Assembly: GCA_012064385.1 (NCBI GenBank)
Contig: QRDG01000527.1
Coordinates: 2,370,349-2,434,348, forward strand
From: Puccinellia tenuiflora
Lineage: Eukaryota; Streptophyta; Magnoliopsida; Poales; Poaceae
Reading direction: 5' to 3'
Length of the DNA: 64,000 nt
This document shows positions 33,737-46,142 of the stretch, one piece after another. The position numbers were made by a program, and so were the translations under genes. The notes beneath the pieces are model-generated. The model did not search any database, was not told the DNA's origin, and saw only the letters and a list, made by a program, of their open reading frames with translations. Each line of letters opens with the position of its first letter. The first letter of the stretch is position 1.

Positions 33737-33748
33737 GTCTCCCACTTG
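33737..33748 (-). promoter_or_regulatory. polypurine tract of the copia element
   Basis: CAAGTGGGAGAC on the minus strand abuts the 3' LTR, the expected place for the plus-strand DNA primer. Confidence 0.7.
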
Positions 33749-36450
33749 CACTAGAGTCAATAATCTACTTTACATTTTCTCGATCCAACACTCGTGGTGT
33801 CTAACACTCATTGAGTCTCAGTGCTGATCATGTTTGCTCGTGAAAGAGGTTCTGTCCGTGTTCTGTACTATATAGTTCTTTATGTTCTTTGCAAAACGTC
33901 AATGTCACCTAATTTGACATTACTTTATCATCACATGATAAACCTCATATCATCACATGATAAACTGCATATCATCATCATATGATGAATATAATATATT
34001 TGGTTATAGAGTGAGATTTTCGTTTCCCTTTCATGCCTACATGACATATGATCGGTCAAGAGGACTTTCACATAGCATGTGCACCCGGAACTCACTCAGT
34101 CTTGAAACAAAATTTCTCAAACCACAATATTATATCTTTTAATCCTTGAATTAATCACATACTCCTATATGTTGTAGACTCACAAATCGACAGTGCTATA
34201 CTTTTCACTTCGATATTTCCGATCATGCTTTCGCTGCACTTCTGCCTTTTGAGATTTCCAATCTAGTTTGGTTTTATGACTTCAACCAAGTCTACCAATC
34301 TCTAGATTCTATTATCTCAACTCCATGAAAAATGACTCCTCACTTAACATGTTCTTCTAACCAAGAACTTGGGTCATATATCGTCAAATACAAACACATG
34401 GTTCTTATATGTTTTAGACCTATGAACAATTCATAGCGAATTCTAACATATCCTCCAACCATCATTTTTGTACTGAGTTATCAACTCAATGTTTCACCTA
34501 TTTTTCACAAGCAAATGAACCTTTCTTCACTTGTTCCATTTTGAACTCCTTCAAAATTTTACTTAGGTTTAACATCCTGACATAATGCTTATCAAATATA
34601 TCTATCCGCCATAGATACATCCATCTCCATGGATATTTGACGTTCAAACTAACTTCATAAGTTATATGTTGGTTCCTGACTCATTTACAACATTTATGAA
34701 ATCTCCATTTCACTCAAACAAGATGGTGTAAACTCCCACTCAAATATACACCATACACATATTAAATTGTGAAACCACTTTGGCTCCCACTCAGAAATAT
34801 GTTATCCTTATATTTGACCATGATTTAACTAGCTCCCACTCAAACATATGTCTCCACATATTTTGATCATGGAAAACAGTTTCTGCTCTAACTTAACATA
34901 TGTCACCACATATTTTAATTAGATCCCACTCAGTTTCTTATGCACTTTCTTGATATTTTGGACACCTCCAAAATTCTGAATTAACTTTTAAAATTCGAGA
35001 ACTCATATACGAAACGCTAGTACTTTGCTAGCTTTAAGTTTTATTTATTCTCTACAAAACCCCTTTTGAGGAATAAATATGTGAAACATCACTTTCACAA
35101 AATCAAGAAACAATTACTTTGTGATTTAAACTTAATATAGGATGACTCTTAGTCACTTTCGTATTTAAGGCTTCTATTTCTTCTTTGTAGTTTCGTAGAT
35201 ATGTCTTGCTTCTGAAACATGACAAGTAAATCATGAATATTATTTTGTAACCTGACAAAATTTTATATTCTTGAATCCTACTTTTCTTTAGACAAGCTAA
35301 ACCGAAATTCAATGATCACCATCATTAATTCCTTTATGTGTCAAGTTTTAATCAACATAGCACTTTACATATGTGCCACTTGATACATAAACAAGCAAGG
35401 TTTTAGCTTTTCCATTTTATTCCATCAATTCTTTTATCAATGAAACCTTTTCACGATAAACCACTAAAATACTTAGCACAACCAACAAATTGGTTTGCCC
35501 CTTTTAGTCTCATATTGTGGAATCACATTCATAGTCATACTTATGAATATGCTACAACATTATTCGCAATAGTATCTAATTTTCTCATAATTAATGAAAC
35601 CACCTTTTCTCATAACTCATATGAAAAATAATGCGAATCATACATAGACCCTTATTTATAAAACAGAGTGTTTATCAAATAAATCTAAATGCTATTATTA
35701 AACCCCCGAAATAAAACCCTTCTTTGAGACCACACAATATCAAATAGGGTGTGATTACAATATCTTAGGACATATCAAACGACTTTGAAATATTCTAAAC
35801 ATTATAATTTGTGATAACACTTGTCACAAGTCCACATACTAACATATAACTCAAATATTTCGTCTCTTTTGATCAAATAAAAAAAGACTCAATTTTATTG
35901 TTAACTCAATGTCCTAAACTCCAGAAATTTATTTGATCTCATCAAATATCATAACTCGAATAAATACACCTATTTAATCATTTCATTTATGATGGAGTAC
36001 ACAAAATAATGACATCTAACATTTGCTGAAAATACAACCAACACTTGTGTTTATTTTCGGCAACTCATGGCACTCTTCCAAAGGGTGGCATTTTAGTCAT
36101 ACTCCTTACAATAAGGCGCATTGATAAAACATCAAAATGTTTATTCAATATTTAGCACGACTAAAACAATTGTCATTATTAAGTTTTGGATATTTTGGTA
36201 TGTCACATATTTTATAAATGTTTAACTAATCATCATTTAGATTAAATAATCTCATAATCGAAACGTGATCATCAAAAAGAATTATTCATGAAAATAGAAC
36301 AACCACTTGTCTTTAACATGAATAACCGTCTCACAAACCGAGACACACTAATTTAAAGATCACACTTAATTCGATTACAAAAACTCATTCAAATCCTCTA
36401 ATAAAAAACGATAAATGTAGAAGTAGATCGTTGCCAGCATCAACTCCTTG
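33749..36450 (-). other. AT-rich non-coding interior of the copia element
   Basis: No frame longer than about 70 codons is present. Short words such as CTCCCACTCA recur at about 34734-34925. It may be eroded coding DNA or original non-coding filler. I see no gene. Confidence 0.6.
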
Positions 36451-36579
36451 ATTGCCACCATTCCGCAACGGCTTCCCATATCCTTTATGCAAATCTCAAG
36501 CAGCAGGTTCTGTTTTCATAAAACAGAATGAGTATCAAATACTTATCGAAACCGCCACAATTGCAATTTGGACTTAAAC

Positions 36580-37110
36580 ACTTATAACTTGTATATCAAT
36601 ATATACTTTCTTCATTGTCAACTTCTCTTACTATGGGTTCCACTTTAACATGATGCAGCCGAGACACAAACTCATAGAAAGTGATCAAATCCCTTCCTAT
36701 GACATAGTCTCTGGCATAATTCTTGAAGCTGGGGAGAAGCTAGCATAGCACCCTATCTATCGCGAAACCGTCATTCATCTCGTGGTTCCAAACAAGCACT
36801 AGACGATGATGTATCTCATGCATTATCCTCAGGTGTTGTTCCAAGCAAGTGTTCTCTTCCATCTTGAGTGAAAGAAAACCGTTCAGACATTCGAACCTTA
36901 CAATTCTAACTTGTGCTGAAAACCTATTTTCAGCTCACCAACAATCTCCATTGCAGTCAAGTTCTTGATTTGTCTACTTAGGTCAGAATTCATGAAGGTG
37001 CACATCATCCAGTTGACTTTCAAGTAGGTGGTTTAAAACCACTCCATGTACTCTTCATAGCTTGCAGAAATGTTTGGGTTTATCTCCTATTGGTTCTTCT
37101 AGCACGTAGA
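36580..37110 (-). pseudogene. decayed copia gag
   Basis: Read on the minus strand in shifting frames there are gag-like phrases such as MMCTFMNSDLSRQIKNL, LRIMHEIHHRL and LLPSFKNYARDYVI, followed by YEFVSRLHHVKVEP. These recall the UBN2-type gag of plant copia elements. Several stops and frame breaks are present. No reverse transcriptase or integrase is visible in the rest of the element. Confidence 0.5.
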
Positions 37111-38457
37111 GCTCAGCATTGGTGTGTAGGACTTCTTCAAGACGCAGGTACTACTCAACAAATTTGACCCATCGAGACACAGTTTTCAGCAACGAACAGA
37201 CTACCGTAGTCGACCATGATCTACAAGGATTTTTGCAAAGACATCTTCGGACTTTTGTTTATGATAATTTTAGTTCATCTTAATCAAAATTACTACATGA
37301 ACTCCAACTAAACTCAACATCTCTCTGGTTGTTTAGTGACACACGATCCAAATCCACTACACCACAACCGATCATCACGTGAGATGATGTAGCTTCAATG
37401 GTGAACATCACCATGTTGATCATATCGTCCATATGACTCGTGTTTAACCTTTCGGTTCTTGTGTTCCGAGGCCATATCTGTACATGCTAGGCTCGTCAAG
37501 GAAACCACAGTATTTCCGCTTGTGTAAATCTTGCTTACACCCGTTGCATGCGAACGTAGAGTCTATCACACCCGATCATCACGTGGTGTCTCAAAAACGA
37601 CGAACTTTTGCAATGGCGCATACTAGGGAAGAACACATCTTGATATTAACATGAGAGATCACCTTATCATGCTACCGTCGCGATCACATCTAAGCATAAC
37701 AATAAGGTGCATAAAAGGATTAACATCACATGTAATTAAAAAATTGTGATATGATATGGCCTTTCTTCTTGTGCCTTTGATCTCCATTTCCAAAGCACCG
37801 GCATGATCTCCATCATCACCGACATTGTGGCGCCTCCTCCATGGTTGTCCACCAACTATTGCAACTACAACTAATGCTACTCTTTGCAATAAAGTAAAGA
37901 AATTACATGGTGATTCAATGACACACAGGTCACATAAAATAATAGACAACCATATGGCTCCTGCCGGTTGCCGTACTCATCGACATGCAAGTCGTGAAAG
38001 ATTACAAACATGATCATTGCATACATTATTACAAATCACACATTGGCCATACCACATCACATGACCCCCCTGCAAAAACAAGTTAGACGTCCTCTACTTT
38101 GTTTATGCAATTTTTACGTGGCTTGGGTCAACGAGATAGAACCGTTCTAATCTACGCAAAACCACAACGGTGATATAGTAGTTGCTTATTTACTCATCCT
38201 TTTGAAAGGCCTTCCATTGAAAATTGCATCTTCACTAGAGCAAGAGAAACAGACACCCGCCAGCCACTTATGCAATACAAGTTGCATGTCTGTCGTGGAA
38301 CCGGTCTCTCGTGCGCGGACGAGTAAAGTTGGTCTGGGCCGCTTCAATATCACAATACCGCAAAGATGCAAAGTGCACGCGAGAAGGTAGCAACATAAAA
38401 TATCAACGCCCACAACTCCTTGTGTTCTAATCGCACCAACATCTACAAATAGATCTA

Positions 38458-38470
38458 GGCTCTGATACCA
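38458..38470 (-). promoter_or_regulatory. primer binding site of the copia element
   Basis: TGGTATCAGAGCC on the minus strand begins one base after the LTR end TGTCA. It matches the initiator tRNA-Met primer site. Confidence 0.9.
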
Positions 38471-38471
38471 C

Positions 38472-40345
38472 TGACAGGGTCGTTGCATAGAAAACAAAAT
38501 TTTTCCTACGAAACAAGCGGAAGAAACCCCATGATCTAGATCTATTCGACGAAGGTAGCGAAGTGGAGATCCAATCTCTTACCCTTGAAGATCGAACAAA
38601 CGCGTTTTGTCGGTGCAGGGGTTGGCTAGTCGATCCCCACAACTAGACGCAGCTAGTCGCGAGGAGATGTATTATCCTCGAAGATCCAATCCGATGAAGT
38701 GCCACAATGGGCAGCACCTCCGCAGTATCCACACGTACGGCTCGATTTAGACTCTGCCTTCTTGATCCCGCAAGCAAGGAGGGAGTGGCTAGATTGATCT
38801 CGGCACCACGACGGTTGTGGTGGCGTTGATGGTGTAGATCTCCACGAGCATGGCTTCGCCTAAGCCATGGCACGAGGAGAAGGACGAGGAGATGGTGCAG
38901 CAGCCCTACGGCTAGGGGTGGTGCAGCAGCTTTGGTGGAGGAGATGGCGGCAGCCCTACGGGAGGGGTGGCGCCAAGGGGAGGTGGGGCGGCTAGGGGAG
39001 AGGAGGGGGGCGGCGGCTAGGGCACCAAGGGGGTTCGGCGCCCCTCCCCTAGCCCCTCCTTATATAGGCGGCAGGGGGGTGCGCCCCAAGGCCTCCCTAG
39101 GGCCGGCGGCTGGGGTGCCTTGTCCCCCAACCAGCCCCTAGGGTTAGGGTTTGGCCGGCCCCCTTTTGGGCCCCTTTGGCCCGCATGGGCCTTTGATGCC
39201 CTGGTGGTGCGGCTGGCCCATGAGGCCAGTCCACCACCCCTTTATCCCATGTGGACCCCATACTCCTATGGGCCCCACTTCTAGACCCCTCTAGAACCTT
39301 CCAAAAAAATCCGAAACCCTTCCAGAAAATTCCGGAACTTTTCCGACACCTCCGGAAACCACTTTCCATATATGAATCTTATTCTCCGGACTCTTCCGAA
39401 CCTCCTCGTGATGTCCGGGATCCCATCCGAGACTCCGAATCACCATTCTTACATACCATCAATTATCTCATCGCTAACCCTAGCTACATCGGAGCGTTAA
39501 GTGTGTGACCCTACGGGTTCGAGAACATGCAGACATGATCAGATCAATAATCAATAGCGGGACCGGGATGCCCATATTGACTCCTACATATTCAACGAAG
39601 TTCCTTATTGATTGAACCACGATGCCGGAGATTCTTAATCTCGTATACGATTCCCTTTGTCTCACCGATATTTAACTTGCCCGAGATTCGATCGTCGATA
39701 TCTCCATATCTAGTTCTATCTCGTTACCTGGCAAATTCTCTTTACTCGTCCATAATATAGGATCTCCGTGATTACTCCTAATCACATGGTTGCAACATTT
39801 CTGATGCTATATTACCGAGAGGGCCCAGAGATATCTTTTCCCGTCACAAGGAAGGACAAATCCCACTCTTGATTCATGTCACCCAACAAATACCATCGGA
39901 GATACCTGAAAGCCACCTTTATAATCACCCAGTTACGAAGTGACGTTTGATGTCCACAAAGTATTCCTTCGGTAAACGGGAGTGACATAATCTCATGGTC
40001 TAAGGAAACTATAATTGGCATATACTAAAAGTGTTGACAATGAAACTAAGTGACACGATCAATTGCAACTCTTTATTATTGGGTCTTGTCCATCATATCA
40101 TTACTCCTAATGATATGACTCCATCATCAAGTGACTATAACAAGTCCATGGTTAGGAAACTCTAACCATCTCTTGATCAACGAACTAGTCCGGTAGAGTC
40201 TTACTAGGGACTCCTGGTGTTTATATTCCACACATGTATTATGTTTCCAATTAATAGAATTATAGCATGGATAATAAACTATTATCATAAACATGAATAT
40301 GCTAATAAACCATTTTATTATTGCCTCTAGGGCATATTCCCAACA
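38472..40345 (-). repeat. 5' LTR of the copia element, complete
   Basis: 1874 bp, TGTTGG to TGTCA on the minus strand. A GC-rich promoter/leader part lies at 38880-39250 (TATATAAGG on the minus strand near 39060). The right flank CTTCC at 40346-40350 would be half of the target duplication; the partner was lost with the truncated LTR. Confidence 0.9.
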
Positions 40346-43172
40346 CTTCCTCCTCTACGTGGAATCGAGCATCGCATTTACCTCATCCCCGGTGCCCCTC
40401 TACCCAATAGAGCGTCATACTGCACCAACCCCAAGGAGACAAAGGAGATTGAGCGCCAAATTCAAGAACTCCTCGCCAAGGGACATGTTCGTGAAAGCTT
40501 GAGTCCGTGCGCCGTTCCGGTCATTCTCGTCCCCAAGCAAGACGACACATTGCGCATGTGCATGGATTGCCATCCCATCAACAATATCACGGTGAGGTAT
40601 CGACATCCCATTCCCCGCCTTGATGACATGTTAGATGAGCTTAGTGGTGCCACTATTTTCTCCAAGATCGATTTAAAAAGTGGCTACCACCAAATTCGTA
40701 TGCACGAAGGAGACGAATGGAAAACGGCTTTCAAAACCAAACTTGGTCTTTATGAGTGGCTTGTCATGCCCTTTGGTCTTTCCAATGCTCCTTCAACTTT
40801 TATGCATCTTATGAATCACGTCTTGCGCACTTTCATTGGCAAGTTTGTGGTTGTTTAATTTGATGACATCCTTGTTTATAGCAAAGCTTTGCATGAACAT
40901 GTGACCCACGTGAAGCAAGTTTTGTTGGCTCTCCGTGATGCTTCGCTTTTTGCCAACTTCAAGAAATGCACCTTTTGCACCGACAAGCTTGTGTTTTTTG
41001 AGTTATGTGGTTTCCTCTAAAGGGATTGAAGTTGACACCTCTAAGATTGAGGCAATCACCAATTGGCCACCGCCAACTAATCTTGCTCAACTTCGTAGCG
41101 CCCTTGGCCTCTTTGGGTTTACCATCGCTTCGTGAAAGATTTTAGCACAATTGCTTGGCCTCTAAATGAGCTTACCAAAAATAATGTACCCTTCATTTGG
41201 GGCAATGCTCAAGAATCGGCTTTCCATGAACTCAAGAAGAGATTGACTGAAGCTCCTTTACTTGCTTTGCCGGATTTCTCGAAAACTTTCGAACTTGAAT
41301 GTGATGCTAGTGGCCTTGGCATCGGTGGCGTCCTCATGCAATGTAGCCGTCTCGTAGCCTACTATAGCGATAAACTAGATGGTGCTCGCCTAAACTACCC
41401 AATTTACGACAAGGAATTATATGCCTTAGTCCGTGTTTTGGAAGTTTGGCAACACTACCTTTGGCCAAAAGAGTTTGTTATCCATTCCGATCATGAATCC
41501 TTGAAATATTTGAAAACCCAAGCCAATTTGAACAAAAGGCATGCGAATTGGGTGCAATTCATTGAGTCTTTTCCCTATGTCGTGAAATACAAGAAAGGCA
41601 AGGACAACATAGTCGCGGATGCTCTTTCCCGCAAGATGATTTTACTTGCCAAGCTTGAAATCAATGTTTAGGCCTTTATGAGATTAAAGATCTCTATGCC
41701 TCCGACCCTACTTTTGGTCCTATTTTTGCAAAGTGCTCATGTGACAAAGGTTTCGATGATTTCTATTTGCACAAGGGTTTCTTGTTTAAAGCTAACAAAC
41801 TATGTATCCTCGAGTCTTCGCTTCGCTTGTTGCTTTTAGAGGAATCACATGGAGGCGGCCTCATGGGACATTTCGGACGGGACAAGACCTATGCAATGCT
41901 CTCAACACATTACTATTGACCACGGATGAAGCGGGACGTGGAATGCCTTGTGCTTCGATGCCCAACATGTCTCAAAGCTAAGTCTACGTCCAACCCTCAT
42001 GGTCTTTATATTCCACTTCCCATTCCATATGGTCCATGGACCGACATTAGCATGGACTTTGTGTTAGGGTTACCACGAACTAAAAATGGCAAAGATTTCA
42101 TATTTTTTGTTGTTGATCGTTTCTGTAAAATGGCACATTTCACCCCTTGCAACAAGACAAATGATGCTTCACATATTGCAACTTTGTTCTTTAGGGATAT
42201 CGTTCATCTACATGGAGTGCCGAAGACCATTGTTTCAGACCGAGATGTCAAGTTCACAAGCTACTTTTGGAAGGCATTGATGGCCAAGCTAGGAGTCAAG
42301 CTCCTCTTCTCCACCGCTTACCACCCACAAACTGATGGCCAAACCGAGGTGGTGAATCGAAGCCTATCAACTCTCCTTCGTGCCTTAATCAAGCCAAACC
42401 TCAAAGGTTGGGAGGAATGCATACCGCATGCCGAGTTCGCCTACAACCGTGCTTCGCACCGAGCGACCAAGCGAAGTCCATTCGAGGTTGTCTATGGGTT
42501 CAACCCCAACACCGCCCTCGACATCCTCCTACTTCCTCTCCACGAGCGCACCGACATGGACTTCGACAAGCAGGCCGCTACATGAAGACACTACATGAGT
42601 CCACTCGAGCCACTCTAGAGGAGCACACCAACCGCCATGCCACCAAGATCAACAAGTTGAAGAAGCCCATGATATTCGAAGAAGGATATCTTGTGTGGTT
42701 ACATCTCCGCAAAGACCGTTTCCTAGATGAAAGAAAATCAAAGCTTGCTCCTCGCGGTGACGCCCCTTTCAAAGTGCTGAAGCGCATCAACGACAACGCC
42801 TACAAGATCGACATCCCAACCTCCAAGTATTTGGTGCATGACACGTTCAACGTCTTCGATTTGTCTCCTTTCCATGGTTTGCCACTTGTTCAAGATGGTG
42901 ACGAGTCGAGGACGACTCTTTCCGAAGGGGGGGGGGGAGATGATGTAGCCCCACATGTGGACAACACCATGGCCGACATGCCTACGGGCCCTATGACAAG
43001 ATCTAGAGCCAAGGCTATACAAGATAAGGTGAACTCACTCCTATCCCTTCGCCAATTCAATCTCTCCATGGATGGTTTGCTGCCTCAAGCGGATGTGCTA
43101 TGTGTTCTTAGGTACGAGCCTGACATCGACCTCTCCACGGGCCAGGGAGTCGAAGGGGGGAGAGGGACCTGA
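40346..43172 (+). pseudogene. pol of the CRM-like Ty3 element (reverse transcriptase, RNase H, integrase), disabled
   Basis: Domain text in order: reverse transcriptase from VPVILVPKQDDTLRMCMD through KIDLKSGYHQIR and MPFGLSNAPSTF to FDDILVYS; RNase H with ECDASGLGIGGVL and DALSR; integrase zinc finger (CLVLRCPTCLKAKS), catalytic core with SMDFVLGLP, VSDRD and HPQTDGQTE; then FNVFDLSPF and GPMTRSRAK. Breaks: TAA at 40856-40858 at the tyrosine of the YxDD active site, frame shifts near 41000, 41125, 41670 and 42585, and TGA at 41917-41919. It cannot make a working enzyme. The start is missing at the copia junction. Confidence 0.9.
42927..42942 (+). promoter_or_regulatory. purine-rich tract, probable polypurine tract of the CRM-like element
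   Basis: GAAGGGGGGGGGGAGA inside the end of pol is followed by TGATGTAG. In CRM-type elements the pol frame can run into the 3' LTR, so this may be the plus-strand primer with the LTR beginning at about 42943. Confidence 0.45.
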
Positions 43173-44409
43173 AGACGGTGATCGAGAAGATGGTGAACAA
43201 GTCACAACCGGAGAAGTCCCAGGAAAATCCGGTACTACCGACCAACTGCCGGAATTTGCCTCTGTTAGAGGTCCGGAAGTGACCCGGAAGTGAGCCGGTA
43301 CTACCGGCCACCCGGTACTACCGGGCCCAGGGCGGTACTACCGTCCGACGCGGGATGAGCCGAACCGGCCTTGTGCCTTATCCACTTACTTCCCCACCTA
43401 TCCCCTCATGGATGAACTATAAGTAGCTCCCTTTTCCTCAGATCTAGGGTTAGACTTGATTTTAGACTTGTTGAGCATGGCTCCTCCATCCCTCCTCTTG
43501 TGGAGATGAATTCATGCCTCTTATTGTAGCTACTCTTTCACTTGGTGATTCTAGTAGAACAAGCCAATCTTCCCTCCGCGGGTTCTATTGGATCGGTGGA
43601 CCGGCCGGTAAGAGAAACGGTTTCATTGAGCATGTGGTTGACTTGGAATTTGGGATCCAGAGGCTTCTCCATTGGGGGTTTGTTGCCGGGTTATTCTTCC
43701 TTGTAGGCTTCGCGAGTTACCCATTTGTGTGTTCGTTCTTCGTGTTCTTCATTTTTCCCTCGTTACCCTCATGTCAATCCGTGAAAATCGGGCCACGTCT
43801 ACATCAAGCAGATGGTGAAACTCGGAGGTTCCGGGCTAGTTCAAAATTTGAACAGAGCAGGAAACAACATTTCTAGGGTACCATGTCAAAATCTTGGTAG
43901 TACCGGATGAATCAGAAAAAATGCCAGAAGGTTCCGGTCTCTGTAACGGCTAGTTTTCGTCCTAGAATTTTGCATGTTCGGAGGTTCCAAGTGGATTTAA
44001 CTCAGTGGTTCCATAAAAACACAACACACAAGAATTGAGTTAGATACAAAAATGCTATGTCCCATCATAGTTCAGGAAGGGTCGGTGGCTCCGACAATAT
44101 ACCAAATTCGGTAGTTGACATGGGGTTGGCACGACAGTAGTCATAGCCAGATGGATTTCGTGAGTCGTTGAGTTAGGATGACTTAAGCTATCAAGGTCAA
44201 GAATGGTACATGCAATCTATCCAAGTTCAGCCCCTCATGACCTACTCCTGCTTTGTTGTATTGATGATATAATGATCTCGATTACAAGGTTGCGAGTCTG
44301 CTAATTGGAGTTGAGAATGTTAGGGCTTGCTAGCACAAGTTGTGTCTCTAGATTTCTTTGTTGGGTGCCCGTGGAGGCATCGCCGACTAGCCTTATATAC
44401 ATGACCAAC
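43173..44409 (+). other. 3' LTR-like region of the CRM-like element
   Basis: It holds CGGTACTACCG palindromes (43230-43345, 43900), a TATA-like ACTATAAGTAG at about 43418 with AGGGTTAGAC downstream, and AT-rich DNA to 44409. Frames such as 43514-43876 show no known domain. It continues beyond the solo LTR and MITE to about 46330. Confidence 0.4.
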
Positions 44410-44627
44410 TGATACGTCCAAAACGTATCTACTTTCCCAAACACTTTTGCTACTATTTTTCCTCTAATTTGCATGATTTGAATGGAACTAACGCGGACTA
44501 ACGCTGTTTTCAGCAGAATTGCCTTGGTGTCTTATTTTGTGCAGAAATCAAAGTTCTCGGAAAAATCTGGAAAAATTCTAGAAATTCTTATTTGCCAGAA
44601 GACCCACGGGGCCAGAAGGGGAGCTGC

Positions 44628-44658
<31 letters not shown>

Positions 44659-45822
44659 CCACAGCTCCCAGATGCCACCTGCCTGCAGTCCAGGCTGGAC
44701 CGCGCCTGGGCCCCACCTGGCCCTTGGTGGCTCAGTCGGCGGCGCTCCTTTCGCCTATTTATTTCTCCCGACCTAAAAATGCCAGAGGCCCCGATCGTTT
44801 TTCTAGAAAAGTTCCAGAGCGCCGCCGCCTCCTCGAGACCTAATTCGGGGAGCAGAAGTTCCTGTTCTGCCACCCTGTTGGGACGGGGATTGAAGGGGAG
44901 ATCATCTCCATCGCCATCACCACCGCCTCTCCATCGACTATCCATGTTTCCCCCATACATGTGTGAGTAATTCCGCGCTGTAGGCTGAGGGATGTTAGCG
45001 ATTGGATGAGATTGTTCATGTAATAAGATGTTATATCATTAGGGCATGATGCCTAGTATCCGTATGTGTGCTATTTATCGTTGTTGCAACTTGGTGTGCT
45101 TAATGCTTGACACTTGGGGCCCGAGTGCCATGTTTTCAGATCTGAACGTATGATGATAATTATTGTTTTGGGTCATATCTATAAGTTGTATGCACATGTT
45201 ATTGTCCGGAACCCGAGGCCCCTAAGTGGCAGCTTTTGGGACAACCGGAGGGGATGGTTTTGAGTTGAGGGTTATATGTATTCACTGAATATTAATGCTT
45301 TGCTCCGGTACTTTTTAAAAGGAGTACCTTAATTACCTTTAGGCTTCTCATAAAGGCCCCGCTGAAACGGGATGGTTGGACAAAAGATGTCGTGCAAGTA
45401 TCTTATTACAAGCATGTACGACTAAATATGGAATACATGCCTATGTTTATGTTAGCACCTCGATACTATTTATTTGTTTATCTACATGTCGCCCTTCATT
45501 TAATTATTTCATGAATTATCTCATCCATGCAGCGCCCGTATTTACGTCCCTATGCCTACGGTGTTTTAATCTCGTTGTTACTAAAATTGCTACTATTGTT
45601 GTTTTTACAATACTACTGCTGCTACTTTATTACTGTTGTTATTATATTACTATTGCTACTGATAAATCGTGCCAAGCAAGTTTTCTTCCAGGTGTGGCTG
45701 ATTTTGACAAATCAGCTGCTAAGGCTTATAAATATTCTTTGTCTCCCCTTGTGTTCAATCAATAAATTTGGGTTTTAATTCTCTCGAAGACTATTGCGAT
45801 CCCCTATACTTGTGGGTCATCA
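44410..45822 (+). repeat. solo LTR of another retrotransposon
   Basis: It begins TGATACGTCCAAAACG and ends GTGGGTCATCA, with TGATAC.. and ..ATCA outer bases. The flanks are CCAAC (44405-44409) and CCAGC (45823-45827), a 5-bp duplication with one change. No internal sequence is present, so it arose by recombination between two LTRs. It contains a 29-base G run at 44628-44656. Confidence 0.8.
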
Positions 45823-45840
45823 CCAGCTTAGGGTTACAAG

Positions 45841-46134
45841 TAGTGCTGGCCATGGGCAGCCCGGCCCGGCCCGACCCGGCCCGAGAAAGCCCGACCCGGC
45901 CCGGCCCGGATGTGCCATCGGGCCGGGCTCGAGCCTGTATTTCGGGCCCGACGGTCGGGCCGGGCCGGGCTTAAGGAAAACAAGATTTCAGTTTCTGTCG
46001 GGCCGGGCCGGGCTCGGGCCCGATTTCTGCGGCCCGACAGTCGGGCCGGGCCGGGCTCGGGCCTAGGTTTTCTGCGCCGGGCTTTTTTTAGGCCCGGCCC
46101 GAGCCCGGCCCGGCCCGAGAAATGGCCAGGTCTA
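45841..46134. mobile_element. hAT MITE built of GGCCCG repeats
   Basis: 294 bp, ends TAGTGCTGGCCAT and (reverse complement) TAGACCTGGCCAT. A perfect 8-bp duplication GTTACAAG lies at 45833-45840 and 46135-46142. The interior is mostly GGGCCGGGC / GCCCGGCCC words in opposite orientation in the two halves, so it can fold back on itself. No gene. Confidence 0.95.
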
Positions 46135-46142
46135 GTTACAAG

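Larger units (their letters stand above)
32236..40345 (-). mobile_element. non-autonomous Ty1/copia-type LTR element in reverse orientation (Angela/BARE-like LTR edge)
   Basis: Minus-strand order: 5' LTR 40345-38472, primer site 38470-38458, AT-rich internal region with a decayed gag, polypurine tract 33748-33737, 3' LTR 33736-32236. The 5' LTR begins TGTTGGGAATATGCCC on the minus strand, much like Angela/BARE/WIS LTRs. There is no open pol. The 3' LTR lacks about 325 bp at its outer end, together with the neighbouring gypsy gag-pol sequence, so one deletion likely removed both. Confidence 0.8.
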
